Positions 19,556 to 31,096 are shown, numbered from the stretch's first letter. The stretch: DNA of 64,000 nt from Cladopsammia gracilis (GCA_022457155.1 JAJGOT010000155.1:500001-564000), one strand, 5' to 3'. Numbers and translations: made by a program. The notes: generated from the letters alone by a model not told the origin.

Positions 19556-20557
19556 CCCTTTGTATCCTAGTTACGCATATATGCGTAATTTATTGAACCA
19601 GCAATAAATTAGGCATATTTATCAAGTTTTGCTATAGTTAGGCTTATACATTGCTAATTGAGACCCCCAAACCACATGGCTTGTTTTGGTTTGGAGTTTT
19701 CGCTAATGGCGAGTTTTTGAAGGCGATTTTCAGCGAAGAAATGTTTGGAAAGCGATGGAATCAGCCATTTTAAATTGTCGGAAGAAGGATCAGGACACGA
19801 AGATCCAGCAATTCAAGAGATTTTGCCACATTTGCTCAAAGAAAGCGTACACAAAAGTTGTGACGAAGTGGAACTACTCGATCGGAGGAGATGATGAACA
19901 AAAATCAGTCTATAAATTGAATTTTCTTCATATAGGAATGAAGACGAACTTGATGAGACGAAGGCTTGGAACCCTGTTGTTTTATTTTATGAGGAATGTG
20001 TGTTTGGCTAATGTTGTGTTGGCTGAAAATGGCGAGAATGTTGCCAAACAAATCACCCCTTCATTCTTGCACTTGATATTTAATGCAGAGTGAGAAAGCT
20101 CAACGTTTGTGCTGTGTACATGGGGAATTTCGTGGACACTCTCAGACTAACATTGCCTGCCATATTCATTATAACGACCACAGTGTATGGTTTGTGCTTA
20201 CAGTTGACCTGGAATTGAGCCTGAGGTGTCAAATGAAAGCTAAATAAATCTAGTAATAGATTTAGTTCATCTTGTAGTCATTCAGTGTCATGTGAATGTT
20301 ACAGAACATTTCCTTTAAAAAATTGTATTTTTTTGCAATGAAAATTTACCTTTATTGCTAATTTGTTTTCCTTTGAAAAATGTTTAGGTCGATTCCACTC
20401 AATGTTTGTTACTTTATTTTGAAAGAGGGATTGTTAAGGTTTCATTTGATGGGTAAATTATGTGGTTATAAGCAATATATAAACACTTTGAGGATCGTCA
20501 TTTGGCATCAACCAAACCCAGGCGAGGAAAAATTAAAGAAGGCCAGGATACAAAGGG
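19556..20557. mobile_element. piggyBac-like non-autonomous element, TTAA target
   Basis: The left end CCCTTTGTATCCT and right end AGGATACAAAGGG are inverted repeats. The right flank is TTAA and the left flank TCAA, one substitution from TTAA. Length 1002 bp. The internal ORF 19755-20093 (112 residues) has a Lys-rich N-terminus and no transposase motif I recognise. TTAA target plus CCC/GGG ends are characteristic of piggyBac. Removing it together with one target copy reconnects the surrounding reading frame on the minus strand. Confidence 0.75.
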
Positions 20558-20561
20558 TTAA

Positions 20562-21154
20562 TATGACGCTGCAGCTCTTGATTTTGCTCAGTCAATTTGG
20601 CTATGTCTTTTTCCTTCTCCTTTAAGCATTCGTCTTTTTCTGTCAGGGCCTCCTGCAATACCTCCACCAGTTCTGTCTTTTTTTGTTCCAGGTCTTCATA
20701 TTTTCTTTTCCATTCTTCAATCTCTTGTCTTGTGCAAATAAGCTCTTCCTCAACACCCTCTAATGAGACGATTTCATCCTCGAAAATACTAAGTTTGTAT
20801 TTTTTTTTCGTCAAGCTCACCCCTTTCTCTACTGTTCCTGGCCTTTCTGTAAAGGGTTTTCACCTCTCCAGCTTTTCTAGCTAAGTTGCCATTTATTCGC
20901 TGCCCAGAGTCTTGGCTTATTTGTACGCAATGTGTCGGAATTAAATCATTGGCAAGACTGATGTAATCAGGGGCAGTTGCTTCGGGATTGATTTTACCAG
21001 TGACTTTTCCATGCCATTCTTTCAACAAAAAATACGGAATTTCAACTGACAAAGCTAGTTTAGTTGCATCGACATCCTTCCGGTTCTTGAATTTTTTGTG
21101 AGGGCTAGAAATTCGGAGTTTGGCATCCGTTTTCTGTCGTTCACAATCGCTCAA
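20562..21154 (-). pseudogene. N-terminal coiled-coil part of the multicopy cnidarian protein
   Basis: Starts at an ATG at 21154 (MSDCERQKTDAKLRIS), with VEIPYFLLKEWHGKVTGK and DSGQRINGNLARKAGEVKTL. An A-run at about 20804-20812 shifts the frame. The next frame (20800-20562) is a coiled coil rich in E, K, L and Q (EEEL-ICTRQEIEEWKRKYEDL, LTEQNQELQ). The coding sequence continues beyond the piggyBac-like insertion at 19551. No enzymatic motif seen. Confidence 0.55.
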
Positions 21155-21725
21155 GAAGTCGGAAATTTTTTAAAATTAACTTTCTCAACAATTTAAAAAA
21201 AAGAATAGTGCTGCAGCTGTTACAGCGATGTCGTATATTAAGTTCCTTTCGGTTCCGAAACCTTTTTGTTTACATTTTAGCGAGCCTGCCAAGTCAATGC
21301 ACAGCGGATTTAATCTTAAAACTGCCTGGTTACATATGCTTTAACATGGCTTCCAGGACGTCCAGTAGAAGATGGACAACAAGCTCACACTGTACTGTGT
21401 ACCCTGTTTATGACAGCAGTATTCTAAAAACCCTTAGTTGGGGCTACCTCCCTCCACTCATTTCCAGGTTATTTCAGTTGTTGTACTGTGCAAGATGTCA
21501 GATGATGATATTTTTCTCTTTCCAGGTTGTCATTGACCCCTGACGTGTTAAGCAATTTTAGATACATTGAGAATATTTGATGGTTAGATAAACGACTTAA
21601 AAGACGTTCTGTTCTGTTAGGTTCTTTCCCAATAGAGATCACTGGGATAGTTGAAGCAGTGCATATTCACTAGTTATATTGAACTTGTTAATTGACATGT
21701 TTACATAGAAGCATGATATGATGAC
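21155..21725. other. No gene recognised
   Basis: The ORF 21208-21543 (plus) has no domain and low codon bias, and is probably chance. The region may hold the promoter of the minus-strand multicopy gene, but no element can be supported. Confidence 0.4.
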
Positions 21726-21728
21726 GTG

Positions 21729-21957
21729 ATAACACGTGAGTGTTATAATGCACATCCCATGTCAACTAGACAACGCTGTCCAAGATTGGTTGCCTATCGG
21801 TGTTTTCTTCTTGAGATATGCAATTTTAAGGTTATCGTGACGTCTTCGATGACGTCAAAACAGACGTCACAACACGTTAGTGTTTTAATGCGCACCCATT
21901 GTCAAGTAGACAATTTTGTCCAAGTTTGGTTGCCTAGCGGTGTTTTTTTCTCAGGTT
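21729..21957. repeat. Diverged direct duplication, about 90 bp units
   Basis: Units at 21729-21816 and 21869-21957 share GTGTT-TAATGC, CCATGTCAA or CATTGTCAA, AGACAA, TGTCCAAG-TTGGTTGCC and CGGTGTTTT. A GACGTC-rich spacer separates them. Confidence 0.7.
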
Positions 21958-21963
21958 AAATAT

Positions 21964-22012
21964 TTTGACTCATGACTCATTGACTCTTGACTCATGACTC
22001 ATTGACTCATTT
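21964..22012. repeat. Cluster of TGACTCA heptamers (AP-1-like)
   Basis: Five TGACTCA and one TGACTCT occur in 49 bases, partly overlapping as TGACTCATGACTCATTGACTC. TGACTCA is the consensus AP-1 (bZIP) site. It could equally be a simple repeat. Confidence 0.75.
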
Positions 22013-22072
22013 GAACTTTAATCTCCTACCTGTGACCTACAAACGACGTCAACAGAACAGACAAGATAATAG

Positions 22073-23546
22073 TCTTGTATCACCCATAAATGTAATAACA
22101 ACCATAAATGTAATACTCACCATAAATGTAATAAAAATCAACCATAAATGTAATACAAACCATAAATGTAATACGAATCAACCATAAATGTAATAAATGA
22201 CTAACCATAAATGTAATAAATTTTTAACCGTAAATGTAATAATCTGACTCACCATAAATGTAATACATTTTAACCACAAATATAATAAACTGGATACCAA
22301 TAAAAAAATACGATTTTTAAATACCGTTTATATGGTTGATGTACACGCAAATTCAAACTCAAACCTTTGAAAGAAAAAGTAATGGTCACAAATAACGTGT
22401 CATTACTTGGTAGGTACGTAATGACACAGATCGGCGATGTCTGTCGTTGGTATACACGGCAGAAATAGGCTGCATTCCATTAATTGACTCTACAGGAAAT
22501 ATACATTTATGTAAACGCTCTATTAAGCCCCCTCTCTATGAACCACCCCTCTCCAACAAGCCCCTCCCTCTTCAGCTTCAAGGTTTTAATAAGCCTCCCT
22601 CTTTCAACTAACACCCCCACACCCTTCCCTCTCAAAACCACGGAAGACAGAGCCACTTCGGTCGGTTATAGTCTCTCGGGTTGTATAGCCTGAATGTGTT
22701 TCGCTTTAGTTTAAAATTGTACATGGCAAGTCCCTGCCGATTGTATTGCTATTTATTAAAGCTTATGTATGAGTTGTGAGTATCGCGCTCTTCCTTCGTC
22801 AGTTTAAAACCTTAAGTATCATGACGCGGAATGTTCCATTTCAAAGTGCTGAAATGAGGTCAACAAAAATCAAAATTTCGTAAATTGCACCTTTTGTAAA
22901 CGGTTCGTTGCTATGTACATATAAGGATAATAATATCTTCAAACCTTCTTGGTTGTTGAGAGTGGGACGCTTTGCTTGCTGAGAAGAAACTCCTAAAGCG
23001 GCATTTGTTCTATTGTTGAAAACTGCACAAAAAACATTCTAATTTACGTTTATCACACCAAAAATATGTTAAGGACGTTAAGTGACCATGAAGTTGTTAA
23101 GCGGATTTTCATAATTGACTGCAGCTCGCTACCGGTGGATTCAAATGCGGTTGACATTTCGTTACAACGTGGAGCCTGTATTTCAAGACATTAAGTAACC
23201 ACTTAAAATAGTTTCCAACTCTATAGACCTTTCCCGCATTCCACTCCAGTGAGCACACACAATGAAACGAGGTCGAGGCGTGGATGGACAATTTCATACA
23301 AATCACTGTATTTTGTCCACCCCAGCCTCGAGTTGGTGCCTTTGTTCACAGGAATGTGGGAAAGGTCTATTTGATAGTAATAGCCAGTTTATTACATTTA
23401 TGGTTAAAATGTATTACATTTATGGTGAGTCATATTACTACATTTATGGTTAAAAATGTATTACATCTATGGTTAGTCATTTATTACATTTATGGTTGAT
23501 TCTTATTACATTTATGGTTGTTATTACATTTATGGGTGATACAAGT
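22073..23546. mobile_element. 1.5 kb element with inverted ends built of a reiterated 15-bp motif
   Basis: The left arm 22073-22294 starts CTTGTATCACCCATAAATG and contains about ten copies of ACCATAAATGTAATA. The right arm 23384-23546 is its inverse (TATTACATTTATGGT repeated) and ends GGGTGATACAAG. Spacers between units also match across the arms (for example TGACTAACC, GACTCACC), so the arms are true inverted repeats. The interior shows no transposase; it contains pyrimidine-rich CCCCTCTC-type sequence near 22540-22640. Class unknown; the reiterated subterminal motif suggests transposase binding sites. Confidence 0.75.
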
Positions 23547-23559
23547 CTGAACTCATCGC

Positions 23560-23765
23560 CAAATTTGACTAACATAAAACCGACGAAAATTGCACACACA
23601 AAACAACACACGGATCAAAACGCACCAATAACTGACTTGATGGCAAAACTGACCAATGACAGTAACAGCCGGATTTACAATTTACATAACTCTGAAGATG
23701 ACTTCCACTCAGGATATCGAAACGTCAGTCATTGTCAACAACAACAATTAAAGTTCTTTTGAGAA
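23560..23765 (+). mobile_element. Penelope 3'-end fragment with hammerhead relic
   Basis: A solitary 3' tail immediately right of the element ending at 23546. It includes a hammerhead-like core at 23686-23733 and ends in a stretch (CAACAACAACAATTAAAGTTC) resembling Penelope 3' UTRs. No RT or endonuclease coding sequence is attached. Confidence 0.5.
23686..23733 (+). ncRNA. Degenerate hammerhead ribozyme
   Basis: CTGAAGA (fits CUGANGA) at 23692-23698, GAAA at 23719-23722 and CGTC at 23723-23726, followed by AGTC. ACT before the core can pair with AGT after the cleavage site (3 bp). Stem II is weakened (GAC against ATC). Probably inactive or weak. Confidence 0.5.
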
Positions 23766-23769
23766 CTAC

Positions 23770-24630
23770 ACCAAGCCGGGCTCAAACCATTTACAATGTT
23801 ACAAAGTCTAAGCTGTGTTAATCCTTAAAGAAGAAGAAATACAGTCGAAGTTCTTTTTGAGCGGACACTCTCGTAAGCGGACGGCTCTACTTACCCCCTA
23901 TTATATTGTTAAAGTATAAATTAAATAAATAGAAGTAACTAGTGACTTTACCCGGTCTCGGTCCAGGCCTTCCCTATCTGCAGGACAAGTGTAATGCTGG
24001 GCTTGAACTTCCTGTCTGTGTTTTGGAGTTCAAATTAATTAATTCGATGAACAAAGTCAAACAACCTTCTTTAGAACAAATAAACTACAATTAAATCAAA
24101 GGGTTTGACTTGATAATGTTTATGCTGTCTCCTGAACTCACATTATCAGAGAATTTAAACTTGCATTCTATACATCAACATGCATTATGCATAGGATACA
24201 GTCGAAGACGTTTCGATTTGCATAATATGAAAGCTTTATCAATTATCATGCATGTATTTTAAAAAGAGCAAAACTGAAGACCGCAATAAATGTTTTATGG
24301 TGTAAAAATCAGGCTAGTGAGATAATTTAAAAGGCGAGCTATCTCATGGTCCGTACGCAGAGATCACAAACGATCGCGTGAACGCAATCATATAAGCAAA
24401 TGTGGGGCAACAAGATCATTTGGCCCTATTCCAGACAGAATTATAACACATAGAACGAATCTTAAATCTTAAATTTGCAGCCATTAGAATACGACACGTA
24501 TTTTGAACTGACTGAATAGTTAATCGCTGGTACAGAAAACAATTAATCGGAAGATTTTGCTTTTGCTTTTGCTTTGCTGTTTTCAAACAAATAAGGCCGA
24601 ATTATAACAAACACACAGATAAATTTGAAC
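23770..24630. other. No gene recognised; possible MITE ends
   Basis: TACAGTCGAAGTTC at about 23842 and GGATACAGTCGAAG at about 24195 resemble ends of the TACAGTCGAAC MITE family seen complete at 63177-63360. No full element could be delimited. Confidence 0.35.
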
Positions 24631-24650
24631 CTCATAAATATAAACTGCAC

Positions 24651-24820
24651 CTTCTGAGATGTTCCTCGAGACATTCTTTACAAAACCTGTGTCCGCATCT
24701 CGTTTGAACAGGCTGCTTCAGCGTCAAACGACAAATTAAACATTGAAAATCATCTTCAACTTCACGCGCGAACTCCTCATCATGACCAGAAGGCAAGCGA
24801 TTGCATGGCGCTTCCGCCAT
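24651..24820 (-). CDS. TRAF-like gene, first coding exon with RING finger
   Basis: ATG at 24820 (minus), donor AGAAG|GTGCAG at 24650, 170 nt, ending in phase 2. It encodes MAEAPCNRLPSG, then EVEDDFQCLICRLTLKQPVQ, TRCGHRFCKECLEEHLRR. C-x2-C, C-x-H, C-x2-C are the first six zinc ligands of a C3HC4 RING; the last pair must come from the next exon. RINGs of TRAFs act as E3 ubiquitin ligases in immune and stress signalling. The TRAF zinc-finger exons lie about 9.7 kb downstream on the same strand. That they belong to one gene is an inference from order and phase. Confidence 0.75.
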
Positions 24821-24893
24821 TTTCTTAATAACGCTTTGTTAATGTAACGAAAACGAAATCTCAAGGTCGCAGCCCGAGGAGGGTGGGGTGGGG

Positions 24894-25546
24894 GACTCCC
24901 ATGTGAAAGGTACGGGGGATGGGGGTGGGAATGCTCCACTACCCAAAATGACATACACAACTGTGCAGATACAGGGTGCTGTAGGTCAGCAAGGATCTCA
25001 TAGCCAGTTTATTGCATTGCAAGACTGCCATCAACTTATCGGTGTACACTTAATTTCAATACTCTTTATCACAAAGATCGATTTTCTTAAACGTACCTAA
25101 GTACGACACCACATGATACGAAAACACAAAACCACTTTCTAGATAAAAGGGAACGTATACCCCCACATGCTGAAATCAACTGCAGTGCCGCCAACTCTGG
25201 GAGCAGATGAACACGAAAACTAATAATTACTAAAAGTAAATATCTCAAAATTTACGTTATAAGATTTTGGTGTTCGAGCACGTGCTGACCTAGAATGATT
25301 CAAATTCGTAACGAACAACTGTACATCTCTCAGGAACATACCCATAATTCCCCTTACGTGGACCCAGTCTTCTCGTCCGTGCCAGTAAAATAGCTTTTTC
25401 TGCTCGTTCCGCGATGCTTAATTGTGAGAAATACCATTTTTCACTAAGCGACATAACTTATGCTTATGTCCCTGGTGAAAACCAGGCTTTAGCTATGTAA
25501 ATTACGGATTTTGGTATCACTTCCGGTAGTCTTTCACATGGGGGTC
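24894..25546. mobile_element. Candidate MITE with GACYCCCATGTGAAAG ends
   Basis: GACTCCCATGTGAAAG at 24894-24909 is the inverse (14 of 16) of CTTTCACATGGGGGTC at 25531-25546. Between them is non-coding DNA including CACTAAGCGACATAACTTAT, which I associate with repetitive coral DNA. Confidence 0.45.
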
Positions 25547-25549
25547 ACC

Positions 25550-26430
25550 GGTGACACCTTAGTTCATCACAGACTCATCACTTTGCATTTAGGAACGGAC
25601 TATTAGAAAATTATAGGAAGGGGGAGTGGGGATTTTTCAGCCCGCCTGAATGTGCAGGATACCTTTGGGGGGTAAAGTCTTCTGCACAATTGGAGTTCTT
25701 GCCTAGATTCAAACCCTGTTGAACGAATTTCTTGCATAAAATCAAAACCTGCTATTTCAACGAATTTTTTTCATATTTATGTTAATTAACTCTTGGCCTC
25801 ATTTTAGGATAAAATTTCTTTTGAATTTTTCACGTGCTAGCGAGGCCAAGGGGGTTGATTAACATAAATGTAATATTAATGTTCTCACTTTCAAAGAATT
25901 ATGATACTCTTGAATTTTGTGCATTCTAAGTCCTGACCAATGAATATGATATAAAGTTCGGTAGGGCTTATTGTTAACAATGATACCCACCCGAGCGCTT
26001 AGCGATAAAAATAATGGCTTGTTTAGTATTCTTGGTTTGCAGTTAAGTCGTATCAAAATTCAGAAACACTGAAAAAGAGATTTCGATTCCAAAATTTTTG
26101 TGGAATTGTAGAGTGTATAAAACTACACATCTGGGCCAAATTTTGAAGCGCAAGAGCATTTAGTTCAAGAGTCATAGGGGAACGAGTATCGAGACATTTT
26201 TAGTTTTTTTTTTCTAATTATGTAGTGTAATAAATTTCGTGCTAAGTATATTTAATTCAATACTTTGTTATTTTACTTAATTGTGAAATAAGTAATGTAC
26301 TCTTAAGTCCTGTTGATGTTGTACTAGTATAAGTAATGTACTGTAAATAATGTATTGTAATGTCAAATAAAAGCATTAAAAAAAAACATTTCACCAACAT
26401 GGCAGCAAAAACTTCAAAGTCTTAATTACA
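25550..26430. other. No gene recognised
   Basis: AT-rich; the ORF at 25859-26056 (minus) shows no domain. AATAAAAG near 26366 might be a polyadenylation signal but no gene ends here that I can show. Confidence 0.4.
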
Positions 26431-26439
26431 ATTACAATT

Positions 26440-26491
26440 TCAATTTATATAGCGCCAAATCCTATTAAACGTCCTAAGGCGCTTTACAATA
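26440..26491. repeat. Dispersed TATAGCGC / GCGCTTTACAAT repeat
   Basis: ATTTATATAGCGCC followed by CTAAGGCGCTTTACAATA is a dispersed motif pair I recognise from many marine invertebrate genomes. It contains the inverted elements GGCGC and GCGCC. Confidence 0.5.
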
Positions 26492-28800
26492 AACAAACTA
26501 TAAATACATCTGTGATGCAAAAATAACTTTTAACTGGTTCAAATTTGTTCATTTTCACGGCTCATCTGAAATATCGTGACGAATTGCGTGACACATTTAA
26601 GACCTTTACAAATCGGAAGCAAAACATCGTTGACCTGAAATTTTTGTGACGGAATTAACACCGTTTCCCACATATTATGTTAGGAACAGCATTGTAGGAT
26701 GTAAAGTTTAGATTTTTTGAATTTTATGGCGTCATTCAAACTAAGAATTATAATTAATTTAATTCACCAGATGTACGCTCGTCGACACTGACGCACATGT
26801 AAAATGACTAAAACTGAGTCAGTCAGTAACGTTGATTGTAGCACGATCAAGGAAGCCCAGTAAACTACTTCATTGACAATTGTTGCTTCATTCAATCTGT
26901 TACGGTTTCTTGATTACGATCCCCTGACTTCTGTCACGAAGAGTTCTTCAGTGTACTTTCCAGCGGAAAACTGGCCTTTGCCAAGTTATGTGTTAGGTGC
27001 CCGAATCTTCTCGTGGAACATATGTTGCAAATACCGAGAAAATAATATCCGTGTGTTGCATTTGATGATTATTCTTGTTTCAAGATTGATGGCTCCACAC
27101 GGGGGTGGGGAGGGGCGTAAAACAGCAGGAATGTTATTTTACATATTTTTTTGTTCGACTGCGCTGTCATTGGTTCCAAATTGAGTTATTCCGCTTCAAT
27201 TCTTTGACGCACTGTTGTATGGGGTTTTTAGCATTGTTTTGGAGGTTTTAAAAAGGCTCTACATAAAATCACTACGGACAAAGCAAATGATGTCATTAAG
27301 TCAACAAAATGATTTTAAAAAAGACATCGATTTTTAATGTGTGGCTGTTTACAACTGGTAAGTTGCCATTCACAAACAGTCTTAATCATCTTTTCACTGT
27401 TTTCGGTTATTCCTATTTTGCACATGAAATTCATTACTTTATTGTCCTTTAAGCTACCAAGCTTAACTTATCTTCTTTTTCTTATTTGGGCATCCACGCC
27501 TTTCAAAAGACACTTAATACTAATTCATGTTGTGCCTCTTCATTATTATCTCGCTGTTAAAGCAGGTTTGTAAATATTGTGTCCTAAATAATTAAATAGG
27601 GAGTTTGGCCATTTGCGCACATCATCATCTTCTTAACAATCATTAATTTGCTTTGCTTGTAATTTATAGTATTTTGATGTTATAACTTTGGAAATTAGAC
27701 TTCTCGTGAGTGAACCTGGGTATTAAAAAGTTTGACAGCGATGAGTAATATAAATATAAACATATATCAAACTCATCACACTGAAAATACGGTTTTCATG
27801 GCAATTATGAAAAGTTCAGTACACCTGACCACCTAAAACTACTTCTTCGAGCATTAGAGAAGTAACATAAACGTCCGGTCAGACTGTCAGTAAACTTAGC
27901 CAAAGATCTCTCTCAGGCACATGAGAATAAAATTTGGATAGATGATTAATATTTTAAAGCTAGAATACTTCAAGGAGAGATAAATCATGTAATTAAGGAA
28001 TTAATTTTTACAAAGAAGAATACGTTGTACATTGTTGTGTTATATTACTCTAACTTTGCCTGTAAAATGCTGTAGCTCGCAAAAGATAACCTATTCCTCC
28101 TTAAAAATTGTTTTCTAAGTAATGTTTATATTGCCCATTTCAATAGTGTTGTTATATTTACGTCCAAACATCGACTATCAATTTGCATGACAAATATAAA
28201 AGAAATACGGTGTCAACCTTACCCTCTTTAAAATCTCAAACTGTTTTGGTAAAGACAACTGCGTGTAATCTAGTTTCAAGTTAAGACGTGTTTCACTGAA
28301 TTAGTACTAACGTAAAAATAACTTTCTAGATGTAAAATCGAAGCAATCAAAACAAAATATTTAAATTCAACTCCTTCGTAAACTCTTTATTCTTATATAA
28401 ATTCTTAAGTACGTAATACTAATTTAACTAATGCCTAGGATGTTGTATCACTCTTATGTCACCTAACGACTCAGTAAGCTCTTACTAATTAGCTGTAGAC
28501 CCTTATTTCGCTATACAACGGTGATAGCGACGTCAACATCGACTTTATCTCTATTGTCATTTGAATCAAGAAAACAAATTACCGAAAACAATAACTATAA
28601 ACTATGGAATAGCGTTTTTAAAATCAAGGTTATAAACTTGGTTATGTGGACTAATGCTGTGGATGACTAGTTTAACTTCCTCTCTTTTACAAAGGCTTTG
28701 GTTTCATGCAAAGTATCTAGCGTCGCAAGAAAATTAGTTTGTGATGACTACACAAGTTCTGATTTCGTGCCACGGATCATGTTCCTGTTACTAACTTGTT
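26492..28800. other. No gene recognised
   Basis: Only short chance ORFs (26873-27184 and 27337-27573 plus). No repeat architecture or RNA gene visible. Confidence 0.4.
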
Positions 28801-28804
28801 AGAA

Positions 28805-29050
28805 CTGTTTTCAGTCCAGCGTCGTAATACTAAAACCAAGGCAATTACTCTGGCCAATCACAGCAGATCAGACGCAGACAATCAAATGAACCAATCAGAA
28901 CTCGAAGCAAATACATGTAGCTGGCGCCAAGCGCGGGAAAACGTGTGCGACAAGTCACGATAGGTTTAGGTTCTACCTCTGATTGGTCGATTTAGTGGCG
29001 CGAGATTCTTTAGCCAATCACAAAGCGTAGCAATGCTGAACTGCTTATTG
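28805..29050 (-). mobile_element. MITE of the CCAATCA-rich coral family, partial
   Basis: Contains CTGGCCAATCACAG, GAACCAATCAGAA, AGCTGGCGCCAAGCGCGGG, GACAAGTCACGATAGG and AAGCGTAGCAATGC in the same order as the copies at 50543-50996 (opposite orientation) and 59365-60300. Such CCAAT-box-like motifs are frequent in this family. Confidence 0.65.
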
Positions 29051-30440
29051 CTAAGTGTCTTACCAAAACACCGCGGTAAATTTATTTCGACTATGGCTAC
29101 TATAATTTTCAAGGGAAATTATAAGATTTAAACAGAAATTGCAGGAGGTGGTTAGAACTGACCCATGGAATACTTTCCTTGAAATTTAATAGAAGCTTAA
29201 AAATGAAAAATACAAACAGACACAGACACAGACATCACAAAAAGAATAAGTTAAAACTCGAATTGAAATGTTTGTCTATCAAACTTACTTTTCAGATAAA
29301 TTAATAATTCCATCAAAACTCTATGATAATTCAAAATCGTTAAAGATTAATTAGAAATCAGCGATAATCGTTAAAAACTAGAACTTATCCTAATAACATC
29401 ACAACCGGAGGCGCTCGAAAATTTGTATTTTTGAAATTGTCTTTATCCAGCCACGGCGCACGTTCTTGTAACTCAAATGTAGAACTCAAATATCTTTCAA
29501 ATAAATAGCAATTTAATGGCACATATACGTGCAAATATGTTTTGGACTATTGCGAAACTAAAGCCAGAAAACAAAGTTCGACGCGTTTGTTGAAAAAATG
29601 TTGATATTATTAGAGATAAATAAATGTGTTAATATGGTACGGCGGTCAAGGACTCACCATTGCTTTCTAGCTCTGAGTCTCGCATGGATGAGAACAAAAT
29701 GACTAACGTTACGGATCACTAATTTAACTTCCTCTCAGGTCAAGATCGCAATAAACTAACTTCCTGAGTATAAAAGTTGTATTCCAGGGCATGTTCGGAC
29801 GCCACGAACTTTAGGAAAACAATTATCGATCGAAGAAAACTCGCATTTGTTCACATTTATAGTTATCCGATAAACCTTCTTATTACCCTTCTGGAATATA
29901 AGGGTTGCTAATAAGTAACGTTGTAGCATGACATAAGCATTGATATGTTTATAAGCAGGCAAGGAAATGTATATACATTATATACCTACTCAAACAAATT
30001 AATATTTTCAAGAAGGAAACATTTAAGTGATTATACGTATATGCGACTGTTTTGCCACGCGTATTTGCAGTTCATAAACGAAGAAATTACGCGCTCCTTA
30101 TTTGTATTGTATTAGTCATCACTAAATATCTGTGTATTCTTTCACGTATTTTTTTCTTTACCTAAAAGGTTAAATATCAAACCATAATAACATCGCAAAT
30201 CAATATGAACACAAATCAGTCCAATAAACGAATGAAGAAGTGCTATTTAACCCAAGAAAAATATACTTTAACACAAAGTTGCTTTATTACTTTTCTTCTA
30301 AAACCCTTACCCTTTGGTAAACTGTTTCAAATATTCTATGGTTATATTTGATCTCGACGTCACTAATGCAACCGTTCGTCTCTAATCAAACGATTGGGTT
30401 TGATTGTTTTGTGAACCAAAACTATAACTTAGACCCTGCT
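29051..30440. other. No gene recognised; region upstream of the modular gene
   Basis: AT-rich, no domain-bearing ORF. The promoter and 5' UTR exons of the large modular gene could lie here or further left, but no specific element is supported. Confidence 0.4.
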
Positions 30441-30443
30441 TAG

Positions 30444-30549
30444 AAAACCAACAACATATGGAAATATGGCAATCGAAATGATCAACTTATTATTTTTGCC
30501 CTTTTAGTTTTAGTTTTCGTCCAGCTGACTAAAGCACCAAGTAAACCAA
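30444..30549 (+). CDS. Modular gene exon 1: hydrophobic leader
   Basis: The frame in phase with later exons is open from the TAG at 30441 to a strong donor CCAA|GTAAGTAT. It encodes a basic, Asn-rich start and then LIIFALLVLVFVQL, a signal-peptide or signal-anchor-like segment, then TKAPSKP. No ATG lies in this frame here, so either a 5' exon precedes it (TAG as acceptor) or the start codon has been lost. ATG codons at 30459 and 30473 are in other frames. Confidence 0.4.
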
Positions 30550-30723
30550 GTAAGTATATAAAGAATGAATCCGTTATTCTTTTATGAATGCAAGTTGCAG
30601 TGTAAGTAAATAATTTAAATATCTGTTTATGTTTTAATGATATTTTAAGACCTTTTAAAAGGGATTGTGTACTTTTAACAGGAAATAACGTTGGGAGAAA
30701 TTTTTGCTATTTCACTGGATGTG

Positions 30724-30766
30724 CTACACTCTGACGAAGGGATAACACTAGAAATGTTATCTTTCA
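30724..30766 (+). ncRNA. Degenerate Penelope hammerhead relic
   Basis: CTGACGA (fits CUGANGA) at 30731-30737 and GAAA at 30751-30754 with a short AGGGATAACACTA between. The following TGTTATC departs from the usual CGTC. The flank (TTCATGTTCC and ACAGCACCACTGTC) resembles a Penelope 3' UTR. Probably inactive. In the first intron of the modular gene. Confidence 0.4.
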
Positions 30767-31096
30767 AATCAAACCCAGTTGATAGTAAATTTGAATGTTT
30801 CATGTTCCTACGGACACAGCACCACTGTCATTCTTTACAAACCAAGTGCAACTTATGGACATTAATATTGCATCAGGGGACGAACTTTCTTGAAAAAGGG
30901 GAAGTGTCCCTAAACCATGGCCAGTTGACCATGATTGTAGGTCTTCGTCCCTTCTTGCATTGGTTTTAGCAATGTTCTGTTATAGCTATTAATGTGTAGT
31001 TGGTTTATGAAAAAGCTTCAGAAATACTTACACTTAGTCACCATCAAACTGTAGTTATAACAAAGCCTTATATATACTTTGTTGTTCTTTTTTCAG

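Noticed and set aside
19755..20093. 112-residue ORF in the piggyBac-like element as transposase
   Set aside because: No DDD motif or piggyBac block; at most a remnant.
30691..30969. 92-residue ORF in the first intron of the modular gene
   Set aside because: It reads through a Penelope 3' UTR-like sequence with a hammerhead relic; no protein domain.
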